DNA from: CAZECR01 sp964510495
GTDB taxonomy: Bacteria > Patescibacteriota > Patescibacteriia > Magasanikbacterales > GWA2-37-8
Assembly: GCA_964510495.1 (NCBI GenBank)
Contig: CAZECR010000001.1
Location: 22,924 to 86,923 of the forward strand
DNA length: 64,000 nt
Reading direction: 5' to 3'
The notes under the pieces were generated by a model that saw only the letters and a program-made list of their open reading frames with translations, made no database searches and was not told where the DNA came from. Both the position numbers and the translations under genes were made by a program. The stretch's first letter is position 1; every line of letters begins with the position of its first letter. Of this stretch, positions 33,512 through 40,725 are shown piece by piece.

Positions 33512-34061
33512 AATAATCCTCCGCGTATGAAGGTGCAAAATATTCGAGCTGCAGCTTGAAGGCGGCGAGCGAATGGGCAACAACGCGGGGTGTAAAGAGC
33601 GGTGCGAGTTTTAGTCGCCGGGCGATTTCAGTAGGCGTTAGTTCTTCAAAGTAATGGTAGCGAAGAACTTTTTGCTGCTGAGGTGTGAGCGTTCCGAGTA
33701 CGCGCTCGACTAGTTTTTTTATTTCAACATACTTGAGCCTGGCAGTGATTGACTCGGCTGCCAACAGGTCTTCGATCGAAAAATGCTCTTGTGTGAGTGG
33801 TACTGTTTTGAGCAGCGGCTCTTGCGCGATCGGTGCCGGTCCGTAGAGCTTGCACGGAAAGAGATCGGTTATGCTCAGGCCAAAGGTGTCGGCGATTTTT
33901 TGAGCAAGAGTGCGGTAGGTGTACGGCGAATGCCGCAGTTTGATTAGTGCCCGAACCATATTTGGCGAGCAGCAATTTTCTCGGCTAAAACGTTCAACGG
34001 ATCGATAGTTTGCGGCAATGAGCTGTCGCAGTAGCGTGTTTTCCGGACGCTGGCGTGCCAT
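33510..34061 (-). CDS. HTH (XRE-like) and sigma-70 region 4 fusion regulator
   Basis: 183 residues starting MARQRPENTLLRQLI; AGGAGG 6 bases upstream sets this start rather than the Met 15 codons earlier. The N-terminal half resembles a Cro/CI-type helix-turn-helix (NYRSVERFSRENCCSPNMVRALI, then YTYRTLAQKIADTFGLSITDLFP). The C-terminal part (about 125-180) resembles sigma region 4: LGTLTPQQQKVLRYHYFEELTPTEIARRL. There is no region 2. It is probably a transcription regulator or an unusual sigma-like factor. It is divergent from the lipoprotein gene at 34361, whose promoter lies 105 bases away, so that gene is a candidate target. Confidence 0.7.
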   Translation of the reverse strand: MARQRPENTLLRQLIAANYRSVERFSRENCCSPNMVRALIKLRHSPYTYRTLAQKIADTFGLSITDLFPCKLYGPAPIAQEPLLKTVPLTQEHFSIEDLLAAESITARLKYVEIKKLVERVLGTLTPQQQKVLRYHYFEELTPTEIARRLKLAPLFTPRVVAHSLAAFKLQLEYFAPSYAEDY

Positions 34062-34165
34062 TGCAGCCTCCTGTAAGCGTACTAATTTATAAAAGATATA
34101 CATCATTTTAGAGTTTAGGTCAAGTATTTTTTATCTTATTTTAGCCAAAATATGCCTTTGGTATC

Positions 34166-34194
34166 TTGACAAATCCTATATAATGTGCTATGCT
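34166..34194 (+). promoter_or_regulatory. Promoter of the 147-residue lipoprotein gene
   Basis: TTGACA at 34166-34171, 17-bp spacer, TATGCT at 34189-34194. Transcription should start near 34201. Confidence 0.75.
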
Positions 34195-34200
34195 GTGGCA

Positions 34201-34228
34201 TCTTCTGCCTGCGCAGAGGATTTTTTTA
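34201..34228 (+). terminator. Terminator-like hairpin at the transcript start (possible attenuator)
   Basis: CTTCTGC and GCAGAGG can pair (one G-T), directly followed by seven T bases. It sits at the first bases of the predicted transcript, 130 bases before the start codon. Confidence 0.45.
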
Positions 34229-34360
34229 TTTAAAACGTTCTTTACTACATGTTTCTTGGCGGTGAAAAAGGCGTTCTGTGCCTTGTTTTCCGCTAAGAAA
34301 CCCTTTGCTCTGATCCGCCGTGCGTCGGATACGCATGTTTCTGTTCCAGGAGTACAGCAT

Positions 34361-34804
34361 ATGGAGAAGTCCGCAGTTATCAATCGTCTCACGTCCGGCC
34401 TCGTGGTGCTCGCCACCATCCTCAGCCTCTCCGGCTGCGGACAGGGGTTCGAGCCGGTGCCGATTTACGACGATGAGATCGAGGACTATTACTACGCCGA
34501 TCTGAGCGCCAGTGGGCTTATCCCTGAGCAGCCGGCATGGGTCGTGGTGCGTAATATTCCGGAGGGCGGAAAGCTTGCTCTCCTGTATGGAAGTGACGCG
34601 AGCGATTCGCGTCCGCACCAGATCGGTTTTCTGGTCTGTCTGGCGAATGAGCAGGTTCACTCGCTCGCCACGGGGGAGATGGGGATGATGGCTTCGGAGC
34701 GGATGGAAGTGGGGAGCACCTACTACACAGGTGCAACGATGGTGAAGGTCATCTGCACGGTGCAGATCGACGGCGCCTACCACGCAGCAGTTCGCAAGAA
34801 GTAG
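34361..34804 (+). CDS. Lipoprotein of unknown function (GC-rich cassette)
   Basis: 147 residues. The ATG at 34361 has AGGAG 8 bases upstream; a longer frame to 34190 begins at the promoter and is not credible. Residues 1-26 are a lipoprotein signal (LVVLATILSLSGC) with lipobox LSGC, so the Cys would be lipidated. The mature part has an acidic stretch with tyrosines (DDEIEDYYYADL) and a beta-rich fold with two cysteines (FLVCLANEQ, VKVICTVQID). It has a promoter, a 160-base leader with an attenuator-like hairpin, and two hairpins after the stop. Codon use is GC-rich, unlike neighbours. No family recognised. Confidence 0.65.
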   Translation: MEKSAVINRLTSGLVVLATILSLSGCGQGFEPVPIYDDEIEDYYYADLSASGLIPEQPAWVVVRNIPEGGKLALLYGSDASDSRPHQIGFLVCLANEQVHSLATGEMGMMASERMEVGSTYYTGATMVKVICTVQIDGAYHAAVRKK

Positions 34805-34874
34805 CACTCGACCCCTTCCCGCATTCGAGTGTGTGTTTTCCCGGTCAGGCTGCGATTCAATTCGCGCCTGACCG
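34805..34874 (+). terminator. Two tandem hairpins after the lipoprotein gene
   Basis: CACTCGA/TCGAGTG with TGTGTTTT after it (34805-34838), then CGGTCAGGC/GCCTGACCG (34842-34874). Confidence 0.65.
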
Positions 34875-34916
34875 ATGTTCCTTAGTACTTTTAAAAAAAG
34901 TATTGAGGAGCAGAAT

Positions 34917-34945
34917 AAAAAACTCCTGGTATCAGGAGTTTTTTT
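34917..34945. terminator. Bidirectional terminator between the two lipoprotein genes
   Basis: AAAAAACTCCTG, GTAT loop, CAGGAGTTTTTTT. Confidence 0.85.
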
Positions 34946-34967
34946 ATTTTTAGTATGAGGGAGGGGG

Positions 34968-35001
34968 GTGGAGCGAGAAGAGAAAATATTTCTCGCTCCA
35001 C
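34968..35001 (-). terminator. Hairpin after the 154-residue lipoprotein gene
   Basis: GTGGAGCGAGAA and TTCTCGCTCCAC, 12 base pairs. The outer GTGGAGCG/CGCTCCAC is identical to the outer stem of the hairpin after the OPT genes (23917-23948). Confidence 0.7.
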
Positions 35002-35013
35002 AGTAGCGGGGGG

Positions 35014-35478
35014 CTACTTGGCGCTGGCGTCAAGAACCAGCTGGATTTTGGTGCGCGCCTGGCCGCCGAGCTGGGTTGGTCCGATGCCGGCAATACGTTC
35101 TACGCCGGTGACGAACTGGCTGTTCTCGCTCAGGAACGCTTCGGCGGTGATGTCGAATGTGAGCAGGCAGGCGAGCGGCGGGACGTGAATTGTCCAGTAC
35201 GCCGGTAGCACACACTTCGGTGCCCCGAGCTTGAGGTCGGCCATCTTGATGGTCTTACCGTCGCAATCAATGGCGATGGCTGTTCCGTTCATGCTGTCGC
35301 ACTGTTCGAAGCGGTTCGGCGCGCTGTTCGGTGTCCGAAGCTCGATCGCGAGGCAGGCCTCGCTTACGCCGCACATCGAGAACGGATCGCTTGGTGGTGC
35401 CGCAGCAGGGGTGGCGAAGCCGCACCCACCAATGAGGAGACTGATCAAAGTGGTCGCAATATCAATGGTTCGGGACAT
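35014..35478 (-). CDS. Lipoprotein of unknown function, Cys-rich (GC-rich cassette)
   Basis: 154 residues. AGGAGA lies 7 bases upstream of the ATG. A short lipoprotein signal (IDIATTLISLLIGGC) ends in lipobox IGGC. The mature part has about seven further cysteines (SMCGVSEAC, EQCDSM, AIDCDGK, PKCVLP, PLACLL), which suggests disulfide bonds and an extracytoplasmic site, and a C-terminal half of likely beta character (GGQARTKIQLVLDASAK). Promoter TTGAAA-N17-TAGGGT at 35505-35533 overlaps the uvrC promoter region. GC-rich. No family recognised. Confidence 0.65.
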   Translation of the reverse strand: MSRTIDIATTLISLLIGGCGFATPAAAPPSDPFSMCGVSEACLAIELRTPNSAPNRFEQCDSMNGTAIAIDCDGKTIKMADLKLGAPKCVLPAYWTIHVPPLACLLTFDITAEAFLSENSQFVTGVERIAGIGPTQLGGQARTKIQLVLDASAK

Positions 35479-35504
35479 GGTGTTCTCCTGCGTGAGTTGC
35501 TTTG

Positions 35505-35533
35505 ACCCTACCAGGAACCTTATTGCTTTTCAA
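35505..35533 (-). promoter_or_regulatory. Promoter of the 154-residue lipoprotein gene
   Basis: TTGAAA (complement 35528-35533), 17-bp spacer, TAGGGT (complement 35505-35510). The region overlaps where the -35 of uvrC should be. Confidence 0.6.
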
Positions 35534-35548
35534 GTGCCAGTTTTTTGC

Positions 35549-35554
35549 TATACT
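35549..35554 (+). promoter_or_regulatory. uvrC -10 box
   Basis: TATACT at 35549-35554. The ATG at 35566 is 11 bases further, leaving a leader of about 5 bases. Confidence 0.55.
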
Positions 35555-35565
35555 ACCTCTACTCT

Positions 35566-36822
35566 ATGGCCTTAGCACTACAGGAATATCTAGCTGATCC
35601 AAGTAAGCTCCCCGACACGCCAGGGATTTATTTGTATTATGGTCAAAATAAGGAGTTGTTGTACGTAGGTAAAGCCACGTCACTTCGTAGTCGTGTGCGC
35701 AGTTATTTCCGCGGGAAGCGTACACCACGGCCGATTGAAGAAATGATCCACGAGGTTGTCAAAATCGATTACCGACAGACTGATTCGGTGCTCGAGGCAA
35801 TTATTTTGGAAGCTTTATCGATTCGTCGATTTCATCCTAAATATAATGTACTTGGTAAAGATGATAAAAGTTGGAATTATTTAGTGTTAACTCGAGATGA
35901 GTTTTCGTCGCTCAAGACCTCGCGCGAGCATGATCTCGAGGCTATGAGCCGAGCTGAGATTAAAAAAAAGTATCTCAAAATATTTGGTCCGTTTCCAGGA
36001 CTCAATGCCAAAGCAACGCTTAAGCTTTTACGCCAGCTGTTTTGTTTTTCCACGTGTGAGCCCGGTGTGGGGCGGCCTTGTTTTTATTATGAAATCAATC
36101 AGTGTTTGGGGGTATGTATGGGTACGGTCACAGCCAAAGAGTATCAGGAACTCGTTATCCGTCCTTTAAGTTTATTTTTGGACGGTAAGAAAAAACAAGT
36201 TGTCAAAGAGTTTGAAAAGCAAATGAAGCTGGCGAGTCGAGCTCAAAATTTTGAAACCGCGGCGCGCCTGCGCAACCAATTGCAATCACTCTACCGCATC
36301 CATGATGTAGCGCTCCTCAATAATAGTTTTTACACAGATGAAGGATCAAATGATCCGAATGCTAAACGGTTACGTATCGAAGGGTATGATATTTCCAATT
36401 TGGGCCGGACAGATAAAGTGGGGAGTATGGTAGTGTTTGATAACAGTGGTCCCGTCTCGAGTCAGTATCGTAAATTTACAATTAAAACAGTCGAAGGCCA
36501 AAGTGATGTTGATTCACTTGCTGAAGTAATTAATCGCCGCCTGAATCATACCGAATGGCCTTTCCCTGATGTATTTCTAATTGATGGCGGGCGGCCGCAA
36601 GTTAATAAGGTGAATCAGGTATTGGGTGAACGCCAAATCACTATTCCAGTTGTGGGTATTGCCAAAGGACCGGAACGTAAACGCAATGATTTTATCTTGG
36701 GCACACTTACCCCGGCGTTTATTGCTTTTGTTGACGAACATCGTACTTTATTGGTAAAGGTGCGTGATGAGGCGCATCGTTTTGCTATAACTTTTAATAG
36801 GAGTAAGCGAAAAATTAAATAA
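35566..36822 (+). CDS. uvrC: UvrABC system protein C, short form
   Basis: 418 residues, against about 600 for typical UvrC. Makes both incisions around damaged DNA. The N-terminal GIY-YIG nuclease (3' cut) has GIYLYYGQNKELLYVGKATSLRSRV. A cysteine set (FCFSTCEPGVGRPC, QCLGVC) may hold the iron-sulfur cluster known in UvrC. A UVR segment (about 205-240, EKQMKLASRAQNFETAARLRNQL) binds UvrB. The RNase H-like 5' nuclease is kept (EGYDISNLGR, FLIDGGRPQVN, VRDEAHRFAITFNR, giving the acidic residues and His). The C-terminal helix-hairpin-helix DNA-binding part is missing. The start at 35566 follows TATACT; seven upstream codons are unlikely. Confidence 0.95.
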   Translation: MALALQEYLADPSKLPDTPGIYLYYGQNKELLYVGKATSLRSRVRSYFRGKRTPRPIEEMIHEVVKIDYRQTDSVLEAIILEALSIRRFHPKYNVLGKDDKSWNYLVLTRDEFSSLKTSREHDLEAMSRAEIKKKYLKIFGPFPGLNAKATLKLLRQLFCFSTCEPGVGRPCFYYEINQCLGVCMGTVTAKEYQELVIRPLSLFLDGKKKQVVKEFEKQMKLASRAQNFETAARLRNQLQSLYRIHDVALLNNSFYTDEGSNDPNAKRLRIEGYDISNLGRTDKVGSMVVFDNSGPVSSQYRKFTIKTVEGQSDVDSLAEVINRRLNHTEWPFPDVFLIDGGRPQVNKVNQVLGERQITIPVVGIAKGPERKRNDFILGTLTPAFIAFVDEHRTLLVKVRDEAHRFAITFNRSKRKIK

Positions 36823-36827
36823 AATTT

Positions 36828-37529
36828 ATGAAACTCCATTATTTTATCACCCCCTTTAGTGTGGCTGAAGAAACAGTTGCTGTCGCGGATACAAAAGTTA
36901 TTCATCACATTAAAGACGTTTTAAAAATAGACGTGGGTGAAAAAATTATGCTGGCCGATGGGGCAGGGAATAAAGTATTGATTCGATTGTCTAAACTCGG
37001 CAAAGATTTTCTGGAAGGGCAGCTCTTGGAGCATGAAGCTGATTTGCCGCTCGCGCCGGCCGTAACACTCTACGCGGCAATGTTGAAGCGCGATATGTTT
37101 GAGCTCGTGGTGCAAAAAGCAGTTGAGCTTGGAATTACAAAAATTGTACCGCTCATAACTGAGCGAACTGTAAAGCTTGGTTTTAATCGTGAACGCTTGG
37201 AGAGAATCATTATTGAAGCGGTGGAACAGTCGGAACAAAGTATTGTTCCGATGCTTGGTGAGCCATTGTCGTTGTCGGGGGCGTTTGCTGGGACTGCCGA
37301 AAGTAGTTGTTATTTTTTTCAACAAGAAGGGTCAAAGATTGCAGAGGTTATTCTTTCCGATAAAAAACCAATTGCACTTTTTATTGGCCCTGAAGGAGGC
37401 TTTGCCCCAGAAGAAGTCGGGCTCGCTAAGGCGCAGGGCGCTACCCTCGTGAGTCTTGGGCCTACCATGCTCCGTGCTGAAACAGCAGCTATTGCAACAG
37501 TATTTTGGGCACGCAATTTGCTAAAGTAA
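36828..37529 (+). CDS. rsmE: 16S rRNA (uracil-1498-N3)-methyltransferase
   Basis: 233 residues, normal for RsmE. The SPOUT-fold C-terminal half has FIGPEGGFAPEEVGLAKAQGATLVSLGPTMLRAETAAI, the knotted SAM site with the conserved GPEGGF and LRAETA. N-terminal PUA-like part: MKLHYFITPFSV with HIKDVLKIDVGEKIML. It starts 5 bases after uvrC and is surely co-transcribed. Confidence 0.95.
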   Translation: MKLHYFITPFSVAEETVAVADTKVIHHIKDVLKIDVGEKIMLADGAGNKVLIRLSKLGKDFLEGQLLEHEADLPLAPAVTLYAAMLKRDMFELVVQKAVELGITKIVPLITERTVKLGFNRERLERIIIEAVEQSEQSIVPMLGEPLSLSGAFAGTAESSCYFFQQEGSKIAEVILSDKKPIALFIGPEGGFAPEEVGLAKAQGATLVSLGPTMLRAETAAIATVFWARNLLK

Positions 37530-37561
37530 CGTGTAAGGTTGTCAGAACGAGCGCAGGAGTC

Positions 37562-37567
37562 TATACT
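37562..37567 (+). promoter_or_regulatory. -10 box of the peroxiredoxin gene
   Basis: TATACT at 37562-37567, 21 bases before the ATG; no clear -35. Confidence 0.45.
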
Positions 37568-37588
37568 ACAATAATTAATCACTTTTGT

Positions 37589-38059
37589 ATGAAATTAACA
37601 GTTGGCTCCATTGCGCCGGATTTTTCCTTGCCTGATAGTGAAGGGGTCATGCATGCCCTCAAGGACTATCACGGGAAGTATGTGCTTATCTATTTTTATC
37701 CAAAAGACGATACCCCAGGCTGTACGACTGAAGCATGTAGTTTTCGTGATAATGTAAGTCGTTTTAAGGAGCGTGGTATTACTGTGCTGGGGGTGAGTGC
37801 GGATAGCGCGCAAAAACATCAAAAATTTGCCGCTAAGTATAAGCTGCCCTTTACGCTCTTGTCTGACGAATCGAAAGATATGCTTCTGGCCTACGGTGTG
37901 TGGGGAAAGAAGAAGTTTATCGGTCGTGAATATGATGGTATTTTCCGTAATTCCTTTTTGATTGACCCTGAAGGGAAAATTCTTAAAATCTACGAAAACG
38001 TTAAACCTGCCAAACACATCGAAGAAATTTTGCAGGATTTTGCTGAACTCACTGCTTAA
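37589..38059 (+). CDS. bcp: Thiol peroxidase of the BCP/PrxQ type
   Basis: 156 residues. Reduces peroxides using cysteine thiols. DDTPGCTTEACSFRD carries the peroxidatic Cys45 and the resolving Cys50 of the Cys-x4-Cys BCP pattern; GVSADSAQKHQKFAAKYKLPFTLLSDE is typical. The start MKLTVGSIAPDFSLPD matches the family N-terminus; the open frame extends 28 codons upstream without protein character. TATACT 21 bases upstream suggests its own promoter in addition to read-through from rsmE. Confidence 0.96.
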   Translation: MKLTVGSIAPDFSLPDSEGVMHALKDYHGKYVLIYFYPKDDTPGCTTEACSFRDNVSRFKERGITVLGVSADSAQKHQKFAAKYKLPFTLLSDESKDMLLAYGVWGKKKFIGREYDGIFRNSFLIDPEGKILKIYENVKPAKHIEEILQDFAELTA

Positions 38060-38070
38060 TTTCTACACTC

Positions 38071-38478
38071 ATGCCTGATCTGTTTACGGTTTCATACGGA
38101 GAAATTTTGTGGGATTCTTACGATGGACCAGCACAGCGTATTTTAATAATGGCCACCTTAGCGAGTCAGTCCAAAGAAGCGATCGGACTTTTGGCTACGG
38201 ATGGACTCGCTCAATTTGAAGCTAAGCGAGATCGGATACGTTTTCCTAAGCCAGATATTCGTTTATTCAAGTGTGAGCGGCAGGGAACAGTGTGGCAACT
38301 GGTTGATTATGATGAGCGCCTACCGGGCGACACTATTTCGCTAAAAGACTGGGTTTTGGAGTATGAATCGGTCCTAGAATCGGATGTGGTTCGGCTGGCC
38401 TTACAGGCTAAGATGCCTATGCTGCAGAATGGTTTTTTACAGCAGGTAGCAGGGCGCCTTGTGTCCCAGAATGCTTAA
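38071..38478 (+). CDS. Small soluble hypothetical protein
   Basis: 135 residues (MPDLFTVSYGEILWDSYDGP). No signal peptide, membrane segment or recognised motif. One Cys. Mixed alpha/beta composition, with a helical middle (QRILIMATLASQSKEAIGLLA) and a C-terminal helix region (LALQAKMPMLQNGFLQQVAGRL). It starts 11 bases after the peroxiredoxin gene and is likely co-transcribed. No family recognised. Confidence 0.65.
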   Translation: MPDLFTVSYGEILWDSYDGPAQRILIMATLASQSKEAIGLLATDGLAQFEAKRDRIRFPKPDIRLFKCERQGTVWQLVDYDERLPGDTISLKDWVLEYESVLESDVVRLALQAKMPMLQNGFLQQVAGRLVSQNA

Positions 38479-38504
38479 AAAAAGGCTCTACACAAGAAAA
38501 AGTC

Positions 38505-38533
38505 TTGACAATTATTGTCAAATTTACTAGTAT
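38505..38533 (+). promoter_or_regulatory. Promoter of the zinc-ribbon/rplY operon
   Basis: TTGACA at 38505-38510, 17-bp spacer, TAGTAT at 38528-38533 (or TATATT at 38531-38536). The ATG at 38545 leaves about 5 bases of leader. Confidence 0.65.
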
Positions 38534-38544
38534 ATTACTGCCTT

Positions 38545-38901
38545 ATGCAGAAACAGCCGACACCCACAGACTCCTGGCGCGAGGCATTAAAATTCATCAA
38601 TAAATGCCCGATTTGCTCGAATAGCTATACGCCCGAGCAGGCAACTTTGTTTGGAAAAAACGAAGCGGCCAGTTTGGTGCATTTAACCTGTACGAAGTGT
38701 CAAAGCTATTTTGTGGCAATGATTTTGGTGCTTGGTCAAGGTTTTAGTTCGGTTGGTATGGTCACAGACCTCAGTCTCAAAGATGCTGAAAGGCTCTCGA
38801 CCGTACAGCCTATTACGATGAATGAAGCGATTGCCGGTTTTCAGTTAATCCAAAATACAGGAATGTTTAACTCATTAATCCTAAGTGGTACTATAGTATG
38901 A
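38545..38901 (+). CDS. Zinc-ribbon-like small protein upstream of rplY
   Basis: 118 residues. CPICSNSY and LTCTKCQSY form two CxxC pairs spaced as in a zinc ribbon (about residues 22-54). The rest is hydrophobic and ordered (FVAMILVLGQGFSSVGMVTDLSLKDAERL). The frame extends 10 codons upstream, but the promoter lies there, so the ATG at 38545 is preferred. Its stop overlaps the rplY start by 4 bases (ATGA), so the two are translationally coupled. A similar arrangement of a CxxC protein next to bL25 may point to a ribosome link, but that is inference. Confidence 0.7.
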   Translation: MQKQPTPTDSWREALKFINKCPICSNSYTPEQATLFGKNEAASLVHLTCTKCQSYFVAMILVLGQGFSSVGMVTDLSLKDAERLSTVQPITMNEAIAGFQLIQNTGMFNSLILSGTIV

Positions 38902-39599
38902 CATATTCACTCTCCGCTGTTACAAGAACAACGCGAGGAGATACAACGCGTGAACAGGGCCAAATTCCAGCAGTACTCTACGGTGCTGGCGCGGATCCTC
39001 AGTCGCTTGCAGTTGATTTCCCAAGCTTTGTAAAATTATATAAATCCGCTGGTGAAGCGAGTCTTATTGACTTAACAGTTGATGGCAAGGATGCTGGTAA
39101 AGCACTTGTTCAGGACGTTCAGCTCGACCCCGTTAAAGATCGCGTGATCCACGTTGATTTGCGTCGTATTGATATGACCAAACCAATGACGGCTACCGTT
39201 GAACTTAAGTTCGTTGGTGAAGCGCCAGTTGTTAAAGCTCAGGGTGGTACCGTTGTTACCAACGTTAACACCGTTGAAGTTCGTTGTTTGCCAAAAGATT
39301 TGGTATCAACACTGGAAATTGATTTAGCAGGCCTCAATTCTTTTGATGATGCTATCAAGATTAAAGATATTAAACTTCCGGAAGGGCTTCAGATTACTTC
39401 TCCAAGTGAAAACGATTTGGTTGTTAAAGCGACTCCAGCCATTACTGAAGATGAAGTTAAGAAAATGGAAGAAGCTGGAACGAGTGCAGTTGATCTTAGT
39501 AAGATCGAGTCTGCTAAGAAGAAGAAAGAAGATGAAGAAGGTGCTGAAGGCGCTGCAACAGCCGCCGACGACAAGAAAGCTGCTCCAGAAAAGAAATAA
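38898..39599 (+). CDS. rplY: Ribosomal protein bL25 (CTC/TL5 form)
   Basis: 233 residues, the long two-domain form. It binds 5S rRNA. The N-terminal L25 domain (about 1-90) has TTRGDTTREQGQIPAVLYGAG and LVQDVQLDPVKDRVIHVDL. The C-terminal TL5 domain (about 95-180) has FVGEAPVVKAQGGTVVTNVNTVEVRCLP. A charged tail rich in K, E and A follows. The gene overlaps the zinc-ribbon gene and ends with a strong terminator at 39611-39642. Confidence 0.96.
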   Translation: MTYSLSAVTRTTRGDTTREQGQIPAVLYGAGADPQSLAVDFPSFVKLYKSAGEASLIDLTVDGKDAGKALVQDVQLDPVKDRVIHVDLRRIDMTKPMTATVELKFVGEAPVVKAQGGTVVTNVNTVEVRCLPKDLVSTLEIDLAGLNSFDDAIKIKDIKLPEGLQITSPSENDLVVKATPAITEDEVKKMEEAGTSAVDLSKIESAKKKKEDEEGAEGAATAADDKKAAPEKK

Positions 39600-39610
39600 C
39601 ATACTTCCAA

Positions 39611-39642
39611 AAATAGAGCGCTATCAGCGCTCTATTTTTTTG
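39611..39642 (+). terminator. rplY terminator
   Basis: AAAATAGAGCGC, TATCA loop, GCGCTCTATTTTTTT. Confidence 0.88.
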
Positions 39643-39656
39643 TTCGGCCAGTATGG

Positions 39657-39662
39657 TATACT
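39657..39662 (+). promoter_or_regulatory. -10 box of the DUF3048 gene (leaderless)
   Basis: TATACT at 39657-39662; the ATG is at 39670, 7 bases later, where transcription itself should begin. Confidence 0.6.
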
Positions 39663-39669
39663 CCTGTGT

Positions 39670-40725
39670 ATGATTACTTCACTTGGTCAGCAATCTAAAT
39701 ATGTGTATGCGGTTGTAGCCGCTATTCTTGTCGTTGCTGCCGTAATCGCAGGGTATTTTTGGTATCAAGGAAATATACCGCCAGAAATAGATACAGTACC
39801 TCCACCAGCAATTTCACCCTGGCACAGTGCGCTAACCGGGCTTCCGGTTGCGAGTGCCACTGACGAGTATCCGCAGGTCGTGGGGGTGATGTTCGATAAT
39901 CATGTTGATGCGCGGCCGCAGTCCGGGCTCGACAAGGCAGACATTGTTTATGAAGCACCAGTCGAGGGTGGGATCACGAGATTTTTTGGAATTTTTTCAG
40001 CCAGCACAACGGTCCTAAAAATTGGTCCGGTTAGAAGCGCTCGGCCATATTTTTTGGATTGGCTTCAAGAATATGGTGACGCAATGTATTTGCATTCCGG
40101 TGGTTCGCCGGAAGCACTCCAGCTTATCCAAACACGAAATCTGTTCGATGCGAATGAATTTTATCGTGGCCCTTATTATTGGCGTGACAACAGTCGTTTT
40201 GCTCCGCACAACCTCTATTCAAATAGCGATAACTGGCAAAAGATGGTAGCAAAATATGGTGCTACGCGTACCGCGTTGCCCTGGCAGGGCTGGAAATTTG
40301 CTAACGAAAGTGCGGTTACGAGTACACCTGGTGCGCACGCCAGTGTTACGGTAAAGTATGCAAGTAACTATATTGTTTCTTGGCAGTTTACTTCGTCTAC
40401 TGGCTGGTATGTTCGCCTTTTAAATACGAAGCCGTATAGTACCGAGGAAGGTGTGCCGATTGTTGCGGACTCCGTAGTATTCGCGAGCATGAGCGTGGCT
40501 ACGATTGATAATGAAGGACGGCGTGAAATTCAAACTGTGGGTTCAGGAGACGCCACGATATTAACGGGTGGAAATTTACTCAAGGGTACGTGGAAGAAAA
40601 ATGGTCTTACCGATCGAACACGGTGGTATGATTCAGTGGGTAATGAAATTATTTTGATGCCTGGCAAAACATGGGTGCAAATTGTTCCAGCAGAAATCGG
40701 ACTTACGATCGAGTCGGAAGGTTAA
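39670..40725 (+). CDS. DUF3048 membrane-anchored protein (YerB-like)
   Basis: 351 residues starting MITSLGQQSKYVYAVVAAI. One N-terminal membrane segment (about 10-30), then an extracellular region with DUF3048 features: SPWHSALTGLPV, VVGVMFDNHVDARPQSGLDKADIVYEAPVEGGITRF, IGPVRSARPYFLDW, and near the end GTWKKNGLTDRTRWYD and GKTWVQIVP. DUF3048 is found in YerB lipoproteins; activity unknown. The open frame reaches back into rplY but the TATACT box and the family start support 39670. Its last 23 bases overlap the convergent prmC gene. Confidence 0.88.
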   Translation: MITSLGQQSKYVYAVVAAILVVAAVIAGYFWYQGNIPPEIDTVPPPAISPWHSALTGLPVASATDEYPQVVGVMFDNHVDARPQSGLDKADIVYEAPVEGGITRFFGIFSASTTVLKIGPVRSARPYFLDWLQEYGDAMYLHSGGSPEALQLIQTRNLFDANEFYRGPYYWRDNSRFAPHNLYSNSDNWQKMVAKYGATRTALPWQGWKFANESAVTSTPGAHASVTVKYASNYIVSWQFTSSTGWYVRLLNTKPYSTEEGVPIVADSVVFASMSVATIDNEGRREIQTVGSGDATILTGGNLLKGTWKKNGLTDRTRWYDSVGNEIILMPGKTWVQIVPAEIGLTIESEG

